Source of the DNA: Pararhodobacter oceanensis | GTDB taxonomy: Bacteria > Pseudomonadota > Alphaproteobacteria > Rhodobacterales > Rhodobacteraceae | Direction: 5' to 3' | NCBI RefSeq assembly: GCF_003076755.1 | Contig: NZ_QDKM01000005.1 | Coordinates: 62,001-126,000, forward strand | Length of the DNA: 64,000 nt | Shown: positions 63,009-64,000 of the stretch, piece after piece | Layout: every line of letters begins with the position of its first letter | Position numbering within the stretch: position 1 is the first letter of the stretch | Notes under the pieces: model-generated | Database searches by the model: none | Seen by the model: the letters and a program-made list of their open reading frames with translations, nothing else | What the model was told of the DNA's origin: nothing | Program-made: the position numbers and the translations under genes

Positions 63009-64000
63009 ATGTCTGACGCCTCGAACAGCTTGACCGACCACCCCGGCGCGGGACGCCTGCAGCATGCGCCAGCCGATCATCCGCCGGTGAAACGCGCGAA
63101 AATCGGCGTGTTGATCGCCAATCTGGGCACGCCGGACAATTACGACTATTGGTCGATGCGCCGCTATCTGAACGAGTTTCTCTCGGACAAGCGGGTGATC
63201 GATTATGCGGCGTGGAAATGGCAGCCGCTGCTGCAATTGATTATCCTGAGCAAACGCCCGTTTACCTCGGGCGCGAATTACAAATTGATCTGGAATCACG
63301 ATAAGGGCGAAAGCCCCCTGATGACGATCACCAAGGACCAGACCGAGGCCCTGCGCGCGCGGATGCAGACGCAATATGGCGGCGAGGTGCAGGTCGAATT
63401 CTGCATGCGCTACGGCAATCCGGCGACCAAAAAGGTCGTCCGGCAGATGGTCGCGGATGGCTGCGAGAAGATCCTGTTTTTCCCGCTCTATCCGCAATAC
63501 GCCGGTGCCACCAGCGCCACCGCCAACGACCAGTTCTTCCGCGCCCTGATGGAGGAGAAATACCAGCCTGCCGCGCGCACCGTGCCCGCCTATTTCGACC
63601 ATCCGCAATATGTCGAGGCGCTGGCGCAGTCGATCGAGCGGGTCTGGCCGACGATCGAACAGGAGCCCGAGGTGCTGGTCGCCTCATATCACGGGATGCC
63701 GAAGCGCTATCTGCTTGAGGGCGATCCCTATCACTGCCAGTGCCAGAAATCGACGCGGCTGTTGTCGGAGCGGTTGGGCTGGGAGAAGGGCAAGATCCAC
63801 ACCACCTTCCAGTCGGTATTCGGCAGCGAGGAATGGCTGCGGCCCTATACGGTGGAACATGTCGCGGAGCTGGCAAAATCGGGCATCAAGCGGATCGCCG
63901 TGGTGGCACCGGCTTTTGCGGCGGATTGCATCGAGACGCTGGAAGAGATCGAGGGCGAGATTCGCGAGGCGTTTGAAGAAAACGGCGGCGAGAGCTTTAC
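63009..64000 (+). CDS. hemH: Ferrochelatase (3' partial)
   Basis: 330 codons are visible before the window ends. The enzyme inserts ferrous iron into protoporphyrin IX, the last step of heme synthesis. It shows GVLIANLGTPD, FLSDKRVIDY, MRYGNP, the family signature FFPLYPQYAGATSAT, the catalytic His in LVASYHGMP, and AAFAADCIETLEEI with a conserved Glu. The visible cysteines (EFCMRYG; HCQCQKS; DCIETL) may ligate an iron-sulfur cluster as in other alphaproteobacterial ferrochelatases; that is inference. AAGGA at 62999 supports the ATG. A six-codon reading frame (62996-63016) overlaps the start. Confidence 0.95.
   Translation, partial: MSDASNSLTDHPGAGRLQHAPADHPPVKRAKIGVLIANLGTPDNYDYWSMRRYLNEFLSDKRVIDYAAWKWQPLLQLIILSKRPFTSGANYKLIWNHDKGESPLMTITKDQTEALRARMQTQYGGEVQVEFCMRYGNPATKKVVRQMVADGCEKILFFPLYPQYAGATSATANDQFFRALMEEKYQPAARTVPAYFDHPQYVEALAQSIERVWPTIEQEPEVLVASYHGMPKRYLLEGDPYHCQCQKSTRLLSERLGWEKGKIHTTFQSVFGSEEWLRPYTVEHVAELAKSGIKRIAVVAPAFAADCIETLEEIEGEIREAFEENGGESF

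Overview
The window looks like chromosomal DNA of a high-G+C alphaproteobacterium, most likely a member of the Rhodobacteraceae. The reasons are the RegB/SenC/RegA redox triad, the alphaproteobacterial AddB/AddA pair, the gene order maf-aroE-coaE-dnaQ | rho-mnmE-mnmG-rsmG-parA-parB, and 16-bp parS palindromes of the Caulobacter/Bacillus type. No tRNA, rRNA, CRISPR array, insertion sequence or phage gene was seen. The first gene (Wzz-like) is cut by the left edge and the last (ferrochelatase) by the right edge.

Region 1 (1-21605) is accessory. It holds the end of a polysaccharide chain-length protein, idi, a translationally coupled thiolase / acyl-CoA ligase / PPC-domain operon on the minus strand, and polysaccharide genes (GT2, WecG-type GT26, a Wzy-like membrane protein). 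It ends in a 12.5-kb plus-strand operon of four overlapping or abutting genes: a one-module type I PKS (KS-AT-KR-DH-ACP-TE), a GT2 glycosyltransferase, an unusual NRPS and a 4'-phosphopantetheinyl transferase. The NRPS reads formyltransferase - C-terminal half of a condensation domain - adenylation domain interrupted by a luciferase-like monooxygenase - PCP. Its ten-residue specificity code reads DILQLGLIWK, which I recall as the glycine code. This cluster is the best candidate for an undescribed system.

Region 2 (21567-35235) is the origin/partition neighbourhood. A flavoprotein, dnaQ, coaE, aroE and maf point left. rho, mnmE, mnmG, rsmG, parA and parB point right. Between maf and rho lies a 477-bp gap with two exact DnaA-box sequences, one near match and an A+T-rich stretch, a probable oriC. 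Four parS sites lie at 21061, 28536, 30440 and 33913, three of them inside or at the edge of genes. hemW, rdgB and rph follow on the minus strand.

Region 3 (35320-64000) is housekeeping: hrcA-grpE, mutS, maeB, a PfkB-family kinase, a 52-residue membrane protein, argG, a membrane protein plus thioesterase pair, hslVU, tsaE-addB-addA, trxA, a PAS protein without a kinase domain, the regB/senC/regA redox cluster, a MarR regulator, a nitrilase-family hydrolase, grxC, comF, a degenerate methyltransferase and hemH (partial).
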